From Actinoplanes xinjiangensis (GTDB lineage: Bacteria; Actinomycetota; Actinomycetes; Mycobacteriales; Micromonosporaceae): 64,000 bases of DNA. Shown here piece by piece: positions 9,448 through 22,616 of this stretch. Each line of letters starts with the position of its first letter. Within the stretch, counting starts at the first letter, position 1. The notes below the pieces were generated by a model that did no database searches, had not been told where the DNA came from, and saw nothing but the letters and a program-made list of their open reading frames with translations. The DNA is taken from positions 496,001 through 560,000 of the forward strand of contig NZ_QGGR01000001.1 of assembly GCF_003148685.1 (NCBI RefSeq), in the 5' to 3' direction. The position numbers and the translations under genes are program-made.

Positions 9448-9739
9448 CCCCGGCTGGTCCCCACCGCTGTCTCAACCCATCCGAGACAGCGGTGACAGCC
9501 AGCCCGACAAGACCGACAAACCCCGGCTGGTCCACACCGCTGTCTCAACCCATCCGAGACAGCGGTGACAGCCAGCCCGACAAGACCGACAAACCCCGGC
9601 TGGTCCACACCGCTGTCTCAACGCACCCGAGACAGCGGTGACAGCCAGCCGGACAAGATCGACAAATCCCGGCTGGTCCCCACCGCTGCCTCAACGCACC
9701 CGAGACAGCGGTGACAGCCAGCCCGGCAGGATCGCCTTC
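9448..9739. repeat. Four-copy 73-bp tandem hairpin repeat between convergent genes
   Basis: Copies start at 9448, 9521, 9594 and 9667, an exact 73-bp period. Each holds a hairpin: outer arms GGCTGG/CCAGCC, a four-base internal loop, then an inner stem CACCGCTGTCTC with its complement across a nine-base loop; about 20 bases separate hairpins. Copies differ by a few substitutions, some compensated in loops. The last copy overlaps the 3' end of the leftward sigma-factor gene. A solitary relative of the same hairpin occurs at 38627-38683. Open frames across the array are by-products of the repeat and show no protein-like features. It could act as a bidirectional terminator, a REP-like element, or both. 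Confidence 0.92.
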
Positions 9740-10547
9740 AGTCCGCCATCTGGCGGCGCAGCTTGGTCAGCGCCTTGGTGAGCAGGCGGGAGACGTGCAT
9801 CTGAGAGATGCCGATCTCCTCGGCGATCTGGCTCTGGGTGAGGTTGCCGTAGAAGCGCAGCGTCAGGATCTTCTGCTCGCGCTCGTCGAGGGTCGCCAGG
9901 GCGGGGCCGAGGGCAACGCGGGTCTCGGCGATCTCGTATTCGTGGTCCTCACCACCGAGGGTCTCACCGAGTTCCGTGGTGCCGTCGGCGCTGATCGGGG
10001 TGGAGAGTGAGGTGGCGTTGTAGGCGCGGGCGCCTTCCAGGCCTTCGAGGACTTCTTCCTCGGTGATGCCGAGGTGGACGGCGATGTCGGCGACCTGCGG
10101 GGAGCGGCCCAGGGAGTGCGTCAGGGTGGCGTTGGCCTCGGTGATGGCGAGGCGGAGTTCCTGGAGGCGGCGGGGGACGCGGACCGACCAGGTGCGGTCG
10201 CGGAAGTGGCGCTTGATCTCGCCGATGATGGTGGGGATGGCGTAGCCGGCGAAGTCGACGCCGCGTTCGGGGTCGAATTTGTCGACGGCTTTGATGAGGC
10301 CGACGGTGGCGGTCTGCACGAGGTCGTCGGTGGGTTCGCCGCGGCCGGAGTAGCGGTGGGCGAGGTGGCGGGCGAGCGGCAGCCACGCCTCGATCGCCCG
10401 GTCTCGGAGCAGGGAACGCTGTCGTCCGGACGGCGCCGCGGCCATGGCCGTGAGCAGATCGGACGCACTGGCCGCGGGCACCGCATACGCGGGATGCCGG
10501 GGGCCGGTCGGCAACGTATCGACGGTAGGTGATTCCAACAGGGTCAT
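9738..10547 (-). CDS. RNA polymerase sigma factor, SigB/SigF/SigG family
   Basis: A 269-residue alternative sigma factor. Region 2 contains HRYSGRGEPTDDLVQTATVGLIKAV and the -10 recognition stretch up to KRHFRDRTWSVRVPR (about 60-130). Region 3 follows (about 135-190). Region 4 has the helix-turn-helix LTQSQIAEEIGISQMHVSRLL near the C-terminus. Members direct stress and development regulons and are normally held by an anti-sigma kinase of the RsbW type, but no anti-sigma gene is next to it here. The start is an ATG; the divergent gene is the polyphosphate glucokinase. An inverted repeat at 10658-10676 lies in the shared upstream region. Confidence 0.93.
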   Translation of the reverse strand: MTLLESPTVDTLPTGPRHPAYAVPAASASDLLTAMAAAPSGRQRSLLRDRAIEAWLPLARHLAHRYSGRGEPTDDLVQTATVGLIKAVDKFDPERGVDFAGYAIPTIIGEIKRHFRDRTWSVRVPRRLQELRLAITEANATLTHSLGRSPQVADIAVHLGITEEEVLEGLEGARAYNATSLSTPISADGTTELGETLGGEDHEYEIAETRVALGPALATLDEREQKILTLRFYGNLTQSQIAEEIGISQMHVSRLLTKALTKLRRQMAD

Positions 10548-10657
10548 GAGTGGTCCTCCATCAGACGGGCAGAGAGCCGTGCCCGCACGCGGCGACCGTT
10601 CTGAAGTGCAACGCTAACCGGAAAGCCTAGCGATGCCTAGCTGAAAGGATGAGTGAC

Positions 10658-10676
10658 ATTGCGTGAACGACGCAAT
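10658..10676. promoter_or_regulatory. Inverted repeat in divergent sigma factor/ppgK promoter region
   Basis: ATTGCGT and ACGCAAT are separated by five bases, flanked by GTG/CAC. It is placed 111 bp from the sigma-factor start and 117 bp from the glucokinase start, the typical position of an operator for divergent genes. No regulator is identified. Confidence 0.4.
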
Positions 10677-10792
10677 CACGCTGCGAATTCATCCTATGGT
10701 GTCCGCCCGACGGCCACCGGGAGACGCTGGATTCGATGTCGGCCCCACGTGGTACACACCAACAGCGAACGAAACCTGAAGAAGGAAGACGG

Positions 10793-11596
10793 ATGACCAT
10801 CCTCGGCATCGACATCGGCGGCTCCGGAGTCAAGGGAGCGCCGGTCGACACGGCCGGCGGCGAGCTACTCGCCGAGCGGTTCCGCGTGCCCACCCCACAG
10901 CCCGCCGACGTGGGCAGCGTCGTGGAGGCGGTCGCCGAGGTGGCGGCCCGGTTCGACGGGTTCGACAGCATCGGCGTCACGTTCCCGGGCGTGGTCGTCG
11001 ACGGTGTGACCCGCAGCGCCGCCAACGTCGACAAGTCCTGGCTCGACGCACCCGCCGCCCGCCTGTTCACCGAGCGGCTCGGCAAGCCGGTGACGGTGCT
11101 CAACGACGCCGACGCGGCCGGGGTGGCCGAGGTGGCGTTCGGCGCGGGCCGCGACCAGTCCGGGCTCATCATGATGCTGACCTTCGGCACCGGCATCGGC
11201 AGTGCCCTCTTCCTGGACGGCACGCTCCTGCCCAACACCGAGTTCGGCCACCTGGAGATCGCCGGCGCCGACGCCGAGCTGCTCGCCTCGGACCGCGCCC
11301 GCGAGACCGAGGACCTGAGCTGGGAGCAGTGGGCGGCCCGGGTCGAGCGCTACCTGCGCCACGTCGAGATGCTGCTCTCCCCGCGCCTGTTCATCGTCGG
11401 CGGCGGGGTCAGCAAGAAGTCGGAGAAGTTCTTCCCGCTGCTCGACATCCGGACCCCGATCGTCCCGGCCACACTGCTCAACAACGCCGGCATCATCGGT
11501 GCCGCGATCGCCGCCGGCCAGGCTGCCGCCGGCCCGGGCGGGCAGGACCCGGGCGCCATCCCGGTCGACGCCGCCGCACCGGCCGGCCAGGCCTGA
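10793..11596 (+). CDS. ppgK: Polyphosphate glucokinase (ROK family)
   Basis: A 267-residue cytoplasmic kinase that phosphorylates glucose using polyphosphate (and usually ATP). The phosphate-1 motif [11 protein letters not shown] is at about 5-15, the catalytic Asp at about 105 in VLNDADAAG, and the phosphate-2 motif [11 protein letters not shown] at about 130-140; the C-terminal NNAGIIGAA is characteristic of the polyphosphate-using branch. The ATG at 10793 follows GAAGGAAG and matches the family start; an in-frame ATG 57 bases upstream lacks a ribosome-binding site. The last 30 residues are a low-complexity Ala/Gly/Pro extension. The product glucose-6-phosphate feeds central metabolism and trehalose/glycogen synthesis, in keeping with the GlgE operon 1.7 kb downstream. 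Confidence 0.93.
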   Translation: MTILGIDIGGSGVKGAPVDTAGGELLAERFRVPTPQPADVGSVVEAVAEVAARFDGFDSIGVTFPGVVVDGVTRSAANVDKSWLDAPAARLFTERLGKPVTVLNDADAAGVAEVAFGAGRDQSGLIMMLTFGTGIGSALFLDGTLLPNTEFGHLEIAGADAELLASDRARETEDLSWEQWAARVERYLRHVEMLLSPRLFIVGGGVSKKSEKFFPLLDIRTPIVPATLLNNAGIIGAAIAAGQAAAGPGGQDPGAIPVDAAAPAGQA

Positions 11597-11609
11597 GAGG
11601 ATCACCGTC

Positions 11610-12074
11610 ATGGCACGGAGCATCGCTACGAACAACCGCGTCAGCCGGGCGGAGCTGGTCGAGTTCCTGCGGCCGCGGCACCGCGCGATCCTGTTGACCA
11701 CCCGTAAGGAGGGCCGTCCCCAGTCCTCGCCGAACACGTGCGGCGTCGACCCCGAGGGCCGGATCGTCATCTCCAGTTATCCGGAGCGGGCCAAGGTCGC
11801 CAACATCCGCCGCGACCCGCGGGTCACCGTCACCGTCCTGTCCGACGACTGGAACGGTCCGTGGGTCCAGGTCGACGGCGTGGCCGAGGTCATCGACCTG
11901 CCGGACGCCGTCGAGCCGCTCGTCGAGTATTTCCGCTGCATCTCCGGCGAGCACCCGAACTGGGACGAGTACCGTCAGGCGATGCGTGACCAGGGCAAAT
12001 GCCTGATCCGCGTGACGATCGAGTCCTGGGGGCCGATCGCCACCGGCGGCTTCCCGGCCCGCCTGGCCGACTGA
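11610..12074 (+). CDS. PPOX-class F420-dependent oxidoreductase
   Basis: A 154-residue split-barrel protein of the pyridoxamine-phosphate-oxidase-like superfamily. It shows the typical order LLTTRKEGRPQSSPNTCGVD (strands 1-2), IVISSYPERAKVANIRRDPRVTVTV and GPWVQVDGVAEV. The AKVANIRRDPRV block is common in the actinobacterial F420-binding (FDOR-B) branch. It starts 13 bases after the ppgK stop and is probably co-transcribed with it. The substrate is unknown. F420 rather than FMN is inferred from the subgroup, not shown. Confidence 0.82.
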   Translation: MARSIATNNRVSRAELVEFLRPRHRAILLTTRKEGRPQSSPNTCGVDPEGRIVISSYPERAKVANIRRDPRVTVTVLSDDWNGPWVQVDGVAEVIDLPDAVEPLVEYFRCISGEHPNWDEYRQAMRDQGKCLIRVTIESWGPIATGGFPARLAD

Positions 12075-12099
12075 CCGGGCCCGGCCGCAGACGAGGTGA

Positions 12100-12152
12100 G
12101 GCCGCAAGGCCGGCACCCAGGAGGACATGGGAGGTGCCGGCCTTGCGGCCTT
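12100..12152. terminator. Strong bidirectional hairpin after ppgK operon
   Basis: A 19-bp perfect stem (12100-12118 with 12134-12152) with a 15-base loop sits 26 bases after the rightward stop and before the 3' end of a leftward gene. It has no long T-tract, which is normal for high-GC actinomycetes. Confidence 0.75.
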
Positions 12153-12219
12153 CGTACCCTCCCGTTCCGGCGGGGCCGGGCCCGCGTGTGCCCGGCCCCT
12201 CGGGAGGGGTCTGCTGAGG

Positions 12220-12807
12220 TCAGGCCGCGAGGGGGGCGCGCTCCTGCTCAGCGTCGAGGAGGTAGAGAAGGGTGTCGCGGTGCATGGCCGCGATGGGCTC
12301 GAGAAGGTCGGGGTGGCGCAGCAGGGCGGCGGCCTCGCGGTCGCGGGCGTCGGGCTGCAGGAGGCGGCGGAACTCGGCGGGCATGCCGGTGGTGGCGGTG
12401 CGCCGCGAGTGCGGGCGGGGCCGCTGATCGGGAACGGGCAGGGCGGCGACCACGGCGTCGACGCCGCGGCGGGCCAGGAGCGGGTCGGCGAGCAGGCAGG
12501 CGGCCCAGCTCACGACGACCTCGTCGACCCAGGTGCGCCAGCCCTCGCCGTCGGCGAACTCGTCGTCGGGCTCACTGCCGGCCTTCCAGTCGAGGATGGC
12601 GGAGCCGCCGGGGCCGGCGATGGCGACGAGCGCGGCGTCGATCTCGGTGGGGTAGCGCAGCCAGGCGGCGACCGTGATGGCCTGCCGGGCCTGGAGCTCG
12701 GCGAGCGTGTGCGCCACCGTGTTGGATTCCCCGCCCGGGTAGGCCCGTGCCAGCCAGTGGGTGCTGGCGGCGATCACCGGGGACAATGCGGTCGACGGTC
12801 CGGCCAC
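12220..12807 (-). CDS. Conserved hypothetical protein beside the glgE operon
   Basis: A 195-residue soluble protein without recognised domain. The chosen start is a GTG at 12807 preceded by GGGAGGAG; the frame stays open to 12918 but the extension is Arg-rich and has no ribosome-binding site. It is helical and rich in Ala/Leu/Asp, with an N-terminal segment ASTHWLARAYPGGESNTVAHTLAEL followed by a Trp-rich middle (WLRYPTEID, WKAGSEPDDEF, WRTWVDEVVVSW). It is divergent from glgE. Function is unknown. Confidence 0.6.
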   Translation of the reverse strand: MAGPSTALSPVIAASTHWLARAYPGGESNTVAHTLAELQARQAITVAAWLRYPTEIDAALVAIAGPGGSAILDWKAGSEPDDEFADGEGWRTWVDEVVVSWAACLLADPLLARRGVDAVVAALPVPDQRPRPHSRRTATTGMPAEFRRLLQPDARDREAAALLRHPDLLEPIAAMHRDTLLYLLDAEQERAPLAA

Positions 12808-13252
12808 GATCGTGCTCCTCCCTTCGTGCGCTTGCCGGGTCGTCGGCTCGCGTCGAGGATTAACTCGGTGGCTCGGGCGCGCTCTTGAGCAGGGTTCCTC
12901 GATGGCAACGCAGTGCAACCGTCACACTCCCGTGGGCGCGGCGATCACCACCGGCACGGCGCGGCCCCGCTGACCGGCCGGGAATGTGATCCTGCTCGCC
13001 GGATCGGGGACGGCGGTTCCGGCGATGCGACCGGCGCCAGATGACCGCCTGTTGCGAACAGGTGAAATTGTCGTGTTCTCCGGCGGCGCGCGGCCGCGTC
13101 CGGATGCGCCGCGGGGCAGCCCCTCCGGTAGGTTGGGACACAGCGGCGATCGGCCGTTTCAAAACCTCCACTGCGGAGAAGTCATAGAGACGCCGGCGGT
13201 GGTTTTCCCGGTCGCCGAGTCCTCCTGCGCCCCTCTGACTACGGTGGAGATC
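12808..13252. other. 445-bp divergent intergenic region upstream of glgE
   Basis: No gene is supported here. It must hold the promoters of glgE and the leftward hypothetical gene. Short AT-richer patches occur near 13065-13080 and 13155-13185, but no -35/-10 pair or operator could be chosen with confidence. In-frame extension of glgE into this region reads as low-quality Arg/Pro-rich sequence. Confidence 0.5.
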
Positions 13253-15196
<1,944 letters not shown>

Positions 15197-15217
<21 letters not shown>

Positions 15218-15296
15218 AAGCACTTCGTCGTCAAGGCGGGATAAGGCACTTCGTCGTCAAGACGGGACAGGCATCTTCGTCGTCAAGGCGGGGTAG
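15197..15296 (+). repeat. Reiterated 3' end of glgE (four copies, 26-27 bp)
   Basis: The last codons of glgE (TTCGTCGTCAAGACGGGGTAA, encoding FVVKTG-stop, from 15197) recur at 15224, 15250 and 15276 with one to five changes each. Copy 2 keeps a TAA and copy 4 a TAG; copy 3 has lost its stop (CAG). Copies 2-4 fill the glgE-treS spacer almost entirely and end nine bases before the treS start. This looks like a slippage-type duplication of the gene end. Confidence 0.9.
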
Positions 15297-15305
15297 GGGG
15301 AACAG

Positions 15306-17063
15306 ATGGAGCTGTCGAGCGAGCACGACCCGGCCGAGGGAAGCCACAACGAGGGCGGGGTGGTCGAGCATCCGACCTCCGATGACTTCGGGCACGCCCG
15401 CGCGCTTCCGGCGGACCGGACCTGGTTCCAGCGGGCCGTGTTCTACGAGGTGCTGGTGCGGGCGTTCTACGACTCGGGCTCCGACGGCGGTGGCGACCTG
15501 CGAGGTCTCATCGAGCGGCTCGACTACCTGCAATGGCTCGGTGTGGACTGTCTCTGGCTGCCGCCCTTCTACGACTCGCCGCTGCGCGACGGCGGGTATG
15601 ACATCCGGGACTTCTACAAGGTGCTGCCGGAGTTCGGGACGGTCGACGACTTCGTGGCCCTGCTGGACGCGGCACACAAGCGCGGCATCCGGGTGATCAC
15701 CGACCTGGTCATGAACCACACGTCCGACTCGCACCCCTGGTTCCAGGCGTCGCGGCACGACCCGGAGGGTCCGTACGGCGACTTCTACGTCTGGAACGAC
15801 ACCAGCGAGAAGTACCAGGACGCGCGGATCATCTTCGTCGACACCGAGGAGTCGAACTGGACGTTCGACCCGGTGCGGCGGCAGTTCTACTGGCACCGGT
15901 TCTTCTCGCACCAGCCGGATCTCAACTACGAGAATCCGAAGGTGCAGGAGGCCATGCTGGACGTGCTGCGGTTCTGGCTCGACCTCGGCATCGACGGGTT
16001 CCGGCTGGACGCGGTGCCGTACCTCTTCGAGGAGGAGGGCACCAACTGCGAGAACCTGCCGGCCACCCACGCGTTCCTGAAGCACTGCCGCAAGGTGATC
16101 GACGACGAGTTCCCGGGCCGGGTCCTGCTGGCCGAGGCGAACCAGTGGCCGGCCGACGTCGTGGAGTACTTCGGCGATCCGCGCAGTGGCGGCGACGAGT
16201 GCCACATGGCGTTCCACTTCCCGCTGATGCCACGCATCTTCATGGCCGTACGCCGGGAGTCGCGTTTCCCGATCTCGGAGATCCTGGCCCAGACGCCGCC
16301 GATCCCGGAGAACACCCAGTGGGGCATCTTCCTGCGTAACCACGACGAGCTGACGCTCGAGATGGTGACCGACGAAGAACGCGACTACATGTATTCGGAG
16401 TACGCCAAGGATCCGCGGATGAAGGCGAACGTCGGTATCCGCCGCCGGCTCGCCCCGCTGCTGGAGAACGACCGCAACCAGATCGAACTGTTCACCGCCA
16501 TGCTGCTGTCGCTGCCCGGCTCGCCGGTGCTGTATTACGGCGACGAGATCGGGATGGGCGACAACATCTGGCTCGGTGACCGTGACGGTGTGCGCACCCC
16601 GATGCAGTGGACCCCGGACCGTAACGCCGGCTTCTCCACGGCCACACCGGGCCGGCTCTACCTGCCGGTCAACCAGGACCCGGTGTACGGCTACCAGGCG
16701 GTCAACGTGGAGGCCCAGCGGGACAGCGCGACGTCGCTGCTCAACTGGACCCGCACCATGCTCGCCGTCCGCCGCAGACACGAGGCGTTCGCCGTCGGCA
16801 CGTTCCGCGAGCTGGGCGGCTCGAACCCGTCGGTTCTCGCCTATCTGCGCGAACACGGCGACGACGTGGTGCTGTGCGTCAACAACCTGTCACGCTTCCC
16901 GCAACCGATCGAGCTGAACCTGCAGCACTGGAACGGGTACACCCCGGTGGAGCTGACCGGGCACGTCAACTTCCCCCGCATCGGTCAACTGCCGTATCTG
17001 TTGACGCTGCCGGGGCACGGGTTCTATTGGTTCCAGTTGTGCGGGTCGGAGGAGAAGCAATGA
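15306..17063 (+). CDS. treS: Trehalose synthase (maltose alpha-D-glucosyltransferase) TreS
   Basis: A 585-residue GH13_16 enzyme interconverting trehalose and maltose, and in the GlgE pathway supplying maltose. Motifs: region [12 protein letters not shown], nucleophile D235 in [10 protein letters not shown], acid/base E277 in LLAEANQWP (42-residue spacing as in the mycobacterial enzyme), region [11 protein letters not shown]. There is no fused maltokinase domain; that function is the next gene. The first 35 residues are a variable acidic leader. The ATG is preceded by GTAGGGGGAACAG, formed by the last copy of the glgE tail repeat, so the repeat also supplies the treS ribosome-binding site. 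The stop overlaps the next start (ATGA). Confidence 0.96.
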   Translation: MELSSEHDPAEGSHNEGGVVEHPTSDDFGHARALPADRTWFQRAVFYEVLVRAFYDSGSDGGGDLRGLIERLDYLQWLGVDCLWLPPFYDSPLRDGGYDIRDFYKVLPEFGTVDDFVALLDAAHKRGIRVITDLVMNHTSDSHPWFQASRHDPEGPYGDFYVWNDTSEKYQDARIIFVDTEESNWTFDPVRRQFYWHRFFSHQPDLNYENPKVQEAMLDVLRFWLDLGIDGFRLDAVPYLFEEEGTNCENLPATHAFLKHCRKVIDDEFPGRVLLAEANQWPADVVEYFGDPRSGGDECHMAFHFPLMPRIFMAVRRESRFPISEILAQTPPIPENTQWGIFLRNHDELTLEMVTDEERDYMYSEYAKDPRMKANVGIRRRLAPLLENDRNQIELFTAMLLSLPGSPVLYYGDEIGMGDNIWLGDRDGVRTPMQWTPDRNAGFSTATPGRLYLPVNQDPVYGYQAVNVEAQRDSATSLLNWTRTMLAVRRRHEAFAVGTFRELGGSNPSVLAYLREHGDDVVLCVNNLSRFPQPIELNLQHWNGYTPVELTGHVNFPRIGQLPYLLTLPGHGFYWFQLCGSEEKQ

Positions 17064-18360
17064 CGCTGCCTTTCGCCGAGTGGTTACCGAAACAGCGCTG
17101 GTACGCCGGGCGCAGCCGAGTCCTGTCCTCGGTCAAGGAGGCGTCCGCCACCACGCTCGGCGAGGATCTCGAGCTGATCCTCGTCGACGCGGAGTACACC
17201 GACGGTAGCTCAGAGCGATACCAGGTCCTGGTCGGCTGGGGTGCCGGCCCGATCCCGGAGTACAGCCAGGTCGCCACGATCGGCACCGCCGACGACGGCC
17301 GGGTGGGCTACGACGCCCTCTACGATCCGGCGGCCGCCCGGCACCTGCTGGGCCTGGTCGACCGGTCGGAGACGGCCGGTGACATCACCTTCGAGAAGGA
17401 ACCGGACGTCACACTGCCCCTGGAGGCCTGGCCGCGGGTGTTCGACGCGGAACAGAGCAACACCAGCGTGATCTTCGACCAGGACGCCATTCTCAAGCTG
17501 TTCCGGCGGGTGACGTGCGGGGTCAACCCGGACATCGAGCTGAACCGGGTCCTCGGCCGGGCCGGCAACTCGCACGTGGCCCGGCTGCTCGGGTCGTTCC
17601 AGGCCGCCGACGACTGCTCGCTGGGCATGGTCACCGAGTACGCGGTCAACTCGGCCGAGGGCTGGGCGATGGCCACCGCCTCGGCACGGGACCTGTTCGC
17701 CGACGCCGCGTTCGCCGCGGACGAGGTGGGCGGCGACTTCCAGGGCGAGTCGTACCGGCTGGGCGAGGCGGTCGCCTCGGTCCACCTGACGCTCGCCGAG
17801 GAACTCGGCAGCGGCCCGGCGCCGTTCCCGCTGGACGCGGTCCTGGCCCGGCTGCGGACCGCCGCCGACGCGGTGCCGGAACTCCAGCAGTACGTCCCGG
17901 CGATCACCGACCGGTTCAACTCTCTCACCGGCGAGCAGGTCGAGGTCCAGCGCATCCACGGCGACCTGCATCTCGGGCAGGTGCTGCGCACCCCGGAGAG
18001 CTGGCTGCTGATCGACTTCGAGGGTGAGCCCGGCCAGCCGCTGGACGAGCGGCGGCTGCCCGACTCGCCGCTGCGCGATGTGGCCGGGGTGCTGCGCTCC
18101 TACGAGTACGCGGCCTACCAGCTGCTGGTCGACCAGGACGACGACGAGCCCCTGGCGGCGCGGGCCCGCGAGTGGGTGGACCGCAACCGGGCGGCGTTCT
18201 GCGACGGGTACACGCACGTCGCGGGCTCCGACCCGCGTGACCGGGCGGCGCTGCTGGCGGCATACGAACTGGACAAGGCGGTCTACGAAGCCGCTTACGA
18301 AGCCCGACACCGGCCCGGCTGGCTGCGGATCCCCCTGCGGTCGATCGCCCGGCTCGTCGG

Positions 18361-18364
<4 letters not shown>
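17060..18364 (+). CDS. Maltokinase (Pep2/Mak)
   Basis: A 434-residue cytoplasmic kinase that makes maltose-1-phosphate from maltose and ATP, the GlgE donor. The N-terminal cap begins [20 protein letters not shown], the family signature. The kinase lobe carries the Brenner-type motif HGDLHLGQ (H300-G-D302) and the metal-binding DFEGEP, then [16 protein letters not shown]. It is coupled by four-base overlaps to treS upstream and glgB downstream, in the standard actinobacterial order. Usual family length is about 440-455. Confidence 0.95.
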
Positions 18365-20541
<2,177 letters not shown>

Positions 20542-20552
20542 CCACCGTTTCC

Positions 20553-20589
20553 TCCCCGGCTGTGCGGAGACAGCACGCGCAGCCGGGGA
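20553..20589 (+). terminator. Terminator hairpin of the glgE operon
   Basis: TCCCCGGCTGTGCG pairs with CGCGCAGCCGGGGA (14 bp with one G-T pair) around a nine-base loop, 11 bases after glgB. It may also serve the convergent acetyltransferase gene. Confidence 0.75.
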
Positions 20590-20630
20590 ACCGCCACTCC
20601 CCCGGCCTTCTCCCGAAGGGCTGCGCCCGA

Positions 20631-21161
20631 TCAGCGGCCGGTCCACTCGGTGGACAGCAGGCCGTACAGCAGGTCGTCGGTCCACTCGCCTTTGATGTAG
20701 GTCTGCTGCCGCAGCAGGCCCTCGCGGCGGAATCCCAGCCGCTCCATCAGCGCCGCCGACCGGATGTTGCGCGCGTCGCACTCCCCGGTGACCTTGTGCA
20801 GGCCCTGCACCCGGAACAGCCGGTCCAGCACGGCGCCCACCGCCTCGGTCGCGAAACCCCTCCGCTGGTACGCCGTGGCCAGCGTGAACCCGATCTCCCC
20901 CTGGAGCAGGTTGTCGTGCAGCCGCACCGCCACGTCCCCGATCAGGCGCTGCTCGGCGGCGAGCTCGATCGCGTACTGGAACCAGCCCGCCGCCGCCGGT
21001 GAACTCGCCGCGAAGTTGCGGACCGCGACCCGCGCCCTCTCGATCGGGAAGGGCGCGTCCCACGACTGGTAGCGCGCCACCTCGGGATCGGATCGGTAGG
21101 CCGCCAGCGCCGGCGCGTCGGACGCCCGGAACCGCCGCAGGATCAGCCGTTCGGTAGCCAT
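20631..21161 (-). CDS. GNAT-family N-acetyltransferase (RimJ/RimL type)
   Basis: A 176-residue acetyltransferase. It begins MATERLILRRF, a typical RimJ/RimL opening, has the acetyl-CoA loop region AYQRRGFATEAVGAVLD (about 95-112) and the closing motif NIRSAALMERLGFRREG. An ATG start at 21161 is preferred to a GTG two codons upstream. The substrate may be a protein N-terminus, an aminoglycoside-like compound or another amine; nothing in the context decides. Convergent with glgB and divergent from the YjbR-like gene. Confidence 0.85.
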   Translation of the reverse strand: MATERLILRRFRASDAPALAAYRSDPEVARYQSWDAPFPIERARVAVRNFAASSPAAAGWFQYAIELAAEQRLIGDVAVRLHDNLLQGEIGFTLATAYQRRGFATEAVGAVLDRLFRVQGLHKVTGECDARNIRSAALMERLGFRREGLLRQQTYIKGEWTDDLLYGLLSTEWTGR

Positions 21162-21209
21162 CAGCACGCGCCCGAGAATATGTCACACCCCGGGTGCAGA
21201 ATGCGGGGC

Positions 21210-21581
21210 ATGGACTCGACGACCGAGCGGATCCGGGCCGTCTGCCTGCGCCTGCCCGAGGCGACCGAGCGCCTGAGCCACGGCGCTCCGGCGTTCTTCG
21301 TCCGGGGTGCGAAGCAGTTCGTGATGCTCTGGCCGGACGGCCACCACGACGACGACTTCCCGCATCTGTGGTGCGCGGCCCCACCGGGCGCCCAGGCGGA
21401 GCTGATCGCCGCCGATCCGGCCCGTTTCTTCCGGCCACCCTATGTGGGCCACCGCGGCTGGGTCGGCGTCCGTCTCGACCGGGACCCCGACTGGTCCGAG
21501 ATCGCCGAGCTCTGCACCGACGCCTTCCGCGCCGTCGCCCCGAAGACACTGCTCGCCCGGCTCGACGAGGCCGGGAGCTGA
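21210..21581 (+). CDS. MmcQ/YjbR-family protein
   Basis: A 123-residue alpha-beta protein with the CyaY-like double-wing fold of the MmcQ/YjbR family: an N-terminal helix RIRAVCLRLPEATERLSHGAPAF (read in two pieces, RIRAVCLRLPEATE and RLSHGAPAF), a central sheet and the signature GHRGWVGVRLDRDPDWSEIAEL, split around GWVGVRL. The family is thought to bind DNA or other ligands, but function is not established. ATGs at 21180 and 21201 are alternative starts; 21210 gives the usual family opening. Confidence 0.75.
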   Translation: MDSTTERIRAVCLRLPEATERLSHGAPAFFVRGAKQFVMLWPDGHHDDDFPHLWCAAPPGAQAELIAADPARFFRPPYVGHRGWVGVRLDRDPDWSEIAELCTDAFRAVAPKTLLARLDEAGS

Positions 21582-21588
21582 GCGCCGG

Positions 21589-22611
21589 TCAGGATCCGGC
21601 GGGCGGGACGCCGCAGTTGCGGCGCAGCATGGTGTCCAATGCCGTGCGGTCGTCGTCGTCGACCGGGACGGTCGTGTAAAGCCGGCTGCCCCCGTCCAGC
21701 GAGACCCGTACCGGGAATTCGAAGGGTTTCTTCACCTCGGCGAAGGCGTGCAGGTCGCAGCGCAGGGGCGACGCGACGAACGGCAGCGTGGCGGCCGGGG
21801 CGGCGGCGGTGACCTCGGCCAGCGGGGTGGCCTGGCGGTAGGTGAGGCGATACATGACGTTGCCGTCGAAGGAGTGCAGGCGGACCGTGCCGGTGGCCGC
21901 GCCGGTCCGTTCGACGACGAGGCTGCCGCGGACCCCGTCGGCACCCAGGTCGGTCCAGTCGCCGAAGCGCAGCGTCACGCTGTTGCGGACGGTCTCGGCG
22001 GCGCAGTCGTCGGCGAGCAGCCGGTTCAGCAGCTCGTTGGGGTGCGGCAGGGCCAGACGGACCCGCTGGGTGCGGGTGTCGCCCTCGGCGCGCGCCACGA
22101 CGGTCACGTAGGACGGCTCAGCGGCCGCTGTGCAGCCTCCGGTGCCGTAGGGCACGGTGACGTCCACCCGGAGCCCGTTCGGCGGCAGGAGGGCCGGTGT
22201 GTCGACCGGGGCCTCGCCCTCGAAGGACGGCAGGTCCGGTTCGACCCGGGAGACCCAGACCGGCGCGGCACCGTCGTTGTGCAGAGCGATCCCGAGTTGC
22301 CGGGCCACCTCGTCCTGCCGCCACTGCTCGGCGGTGGCCCGCAACCGCAACTCCGGCAACGGCGGCTCAGCACTGCCACCACCGCAGCCGCCGAGCGCCA
22401 CGACCAGGCCAACGGCCGCCGCTCCCGCGAGCAGACGAAGGCCCGCACGGCACACGACCAGGCCCGCAGCCGCCGCTCCCGCGAGCAGACGACGGCCGGC
22501 GCGGCACACGGCCGGGCCGGCGGCCACCGTGGCGGCGCGAAGGCGGGCGGCGGCGCGGGCCGGATGCCGGACGGCAACCGCCGCGCCGGTGGGGACGCGG
22601 CGGCTGATCAT
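21589..22611 (-). CDS. Putative lipoprotein translationally coupled to PP2C phosphatase
   Basis: A 340-residue protein of unknown function. A long Ala-rich N-terminus ends in the lipobox-like ALGGC (Cys 76), followed by a secreted domain of beta-rich character with four further cysteines (for instance VPYGTGGC, LADDCAAE, SPLRCDLHAF, RRNCGVPP), possibly two disulfides. The ATG lies five bases after the stop of the PP2C gene, so translation is coupled. The hydrophobic stretch before the lipobox contains an 18-residue duplication (54-bp repeat), giving an unusually long signal region; the true start may be a non-ATG codon inside it. No family recognised. Confidence 0.65.
   Translation of the reverse strand: MISRRVPTGAAVAVRHPARAAARLRAATVAAGPAVCRAGRRLLAGAAAAGLVVCRAGLRLLAGAAAVGLVVALGGCGGGSAEPPLPELRLRATAEQWRQDEVARQLGIALHNDGAAPVWVSRVEPDLPSFEGEAPVDTPALLPPNGLRVDVTVPYGTGGCTAAAEPSYVTVVARAEGDTRTQRVRLALPHPNELLNRLLADDCAAETVRNSVTLRFGDWTDLGADGVRGSLVVERTGAATGTVRLHSFDGNVMYRLTYRQATPLAEVTAAAPAATLPFVASPLRCDLHAFAEVKKPFEFPVRVSLDGGSRLYTTVPVDDDDRTALDTMLRRNCGVPPAGS
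22401..22508 (-). repeat. 54-bp duplication inside a lipoprotein signal region
   Basis: Units 22401-22454 and 22455-22508 are nearly identical and encode the consecutive segments CRAGLRLLAGAAAVGLVV and CRAGRRLLAGAAAAGLVV. The duplication doubles the hydrophobic core of the signal peptide and keeps frame. Confidence 0.88.
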
Positions 22612-22616
22612 CGTCG

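Noticed and set aside
9240..9641. Small open frames on both strands within the 73-bp repeat array
   Set aside because: The 73-bp period is not a multiple of three, the encoded repeats change frame, and no ribosome-binding site is present.
9448..9739. CRISPR array
   Set aside because: The whole 73-bp unit is repeated, including the part between hairpins, so there are no unique spacers, and no cas genes are in the window.
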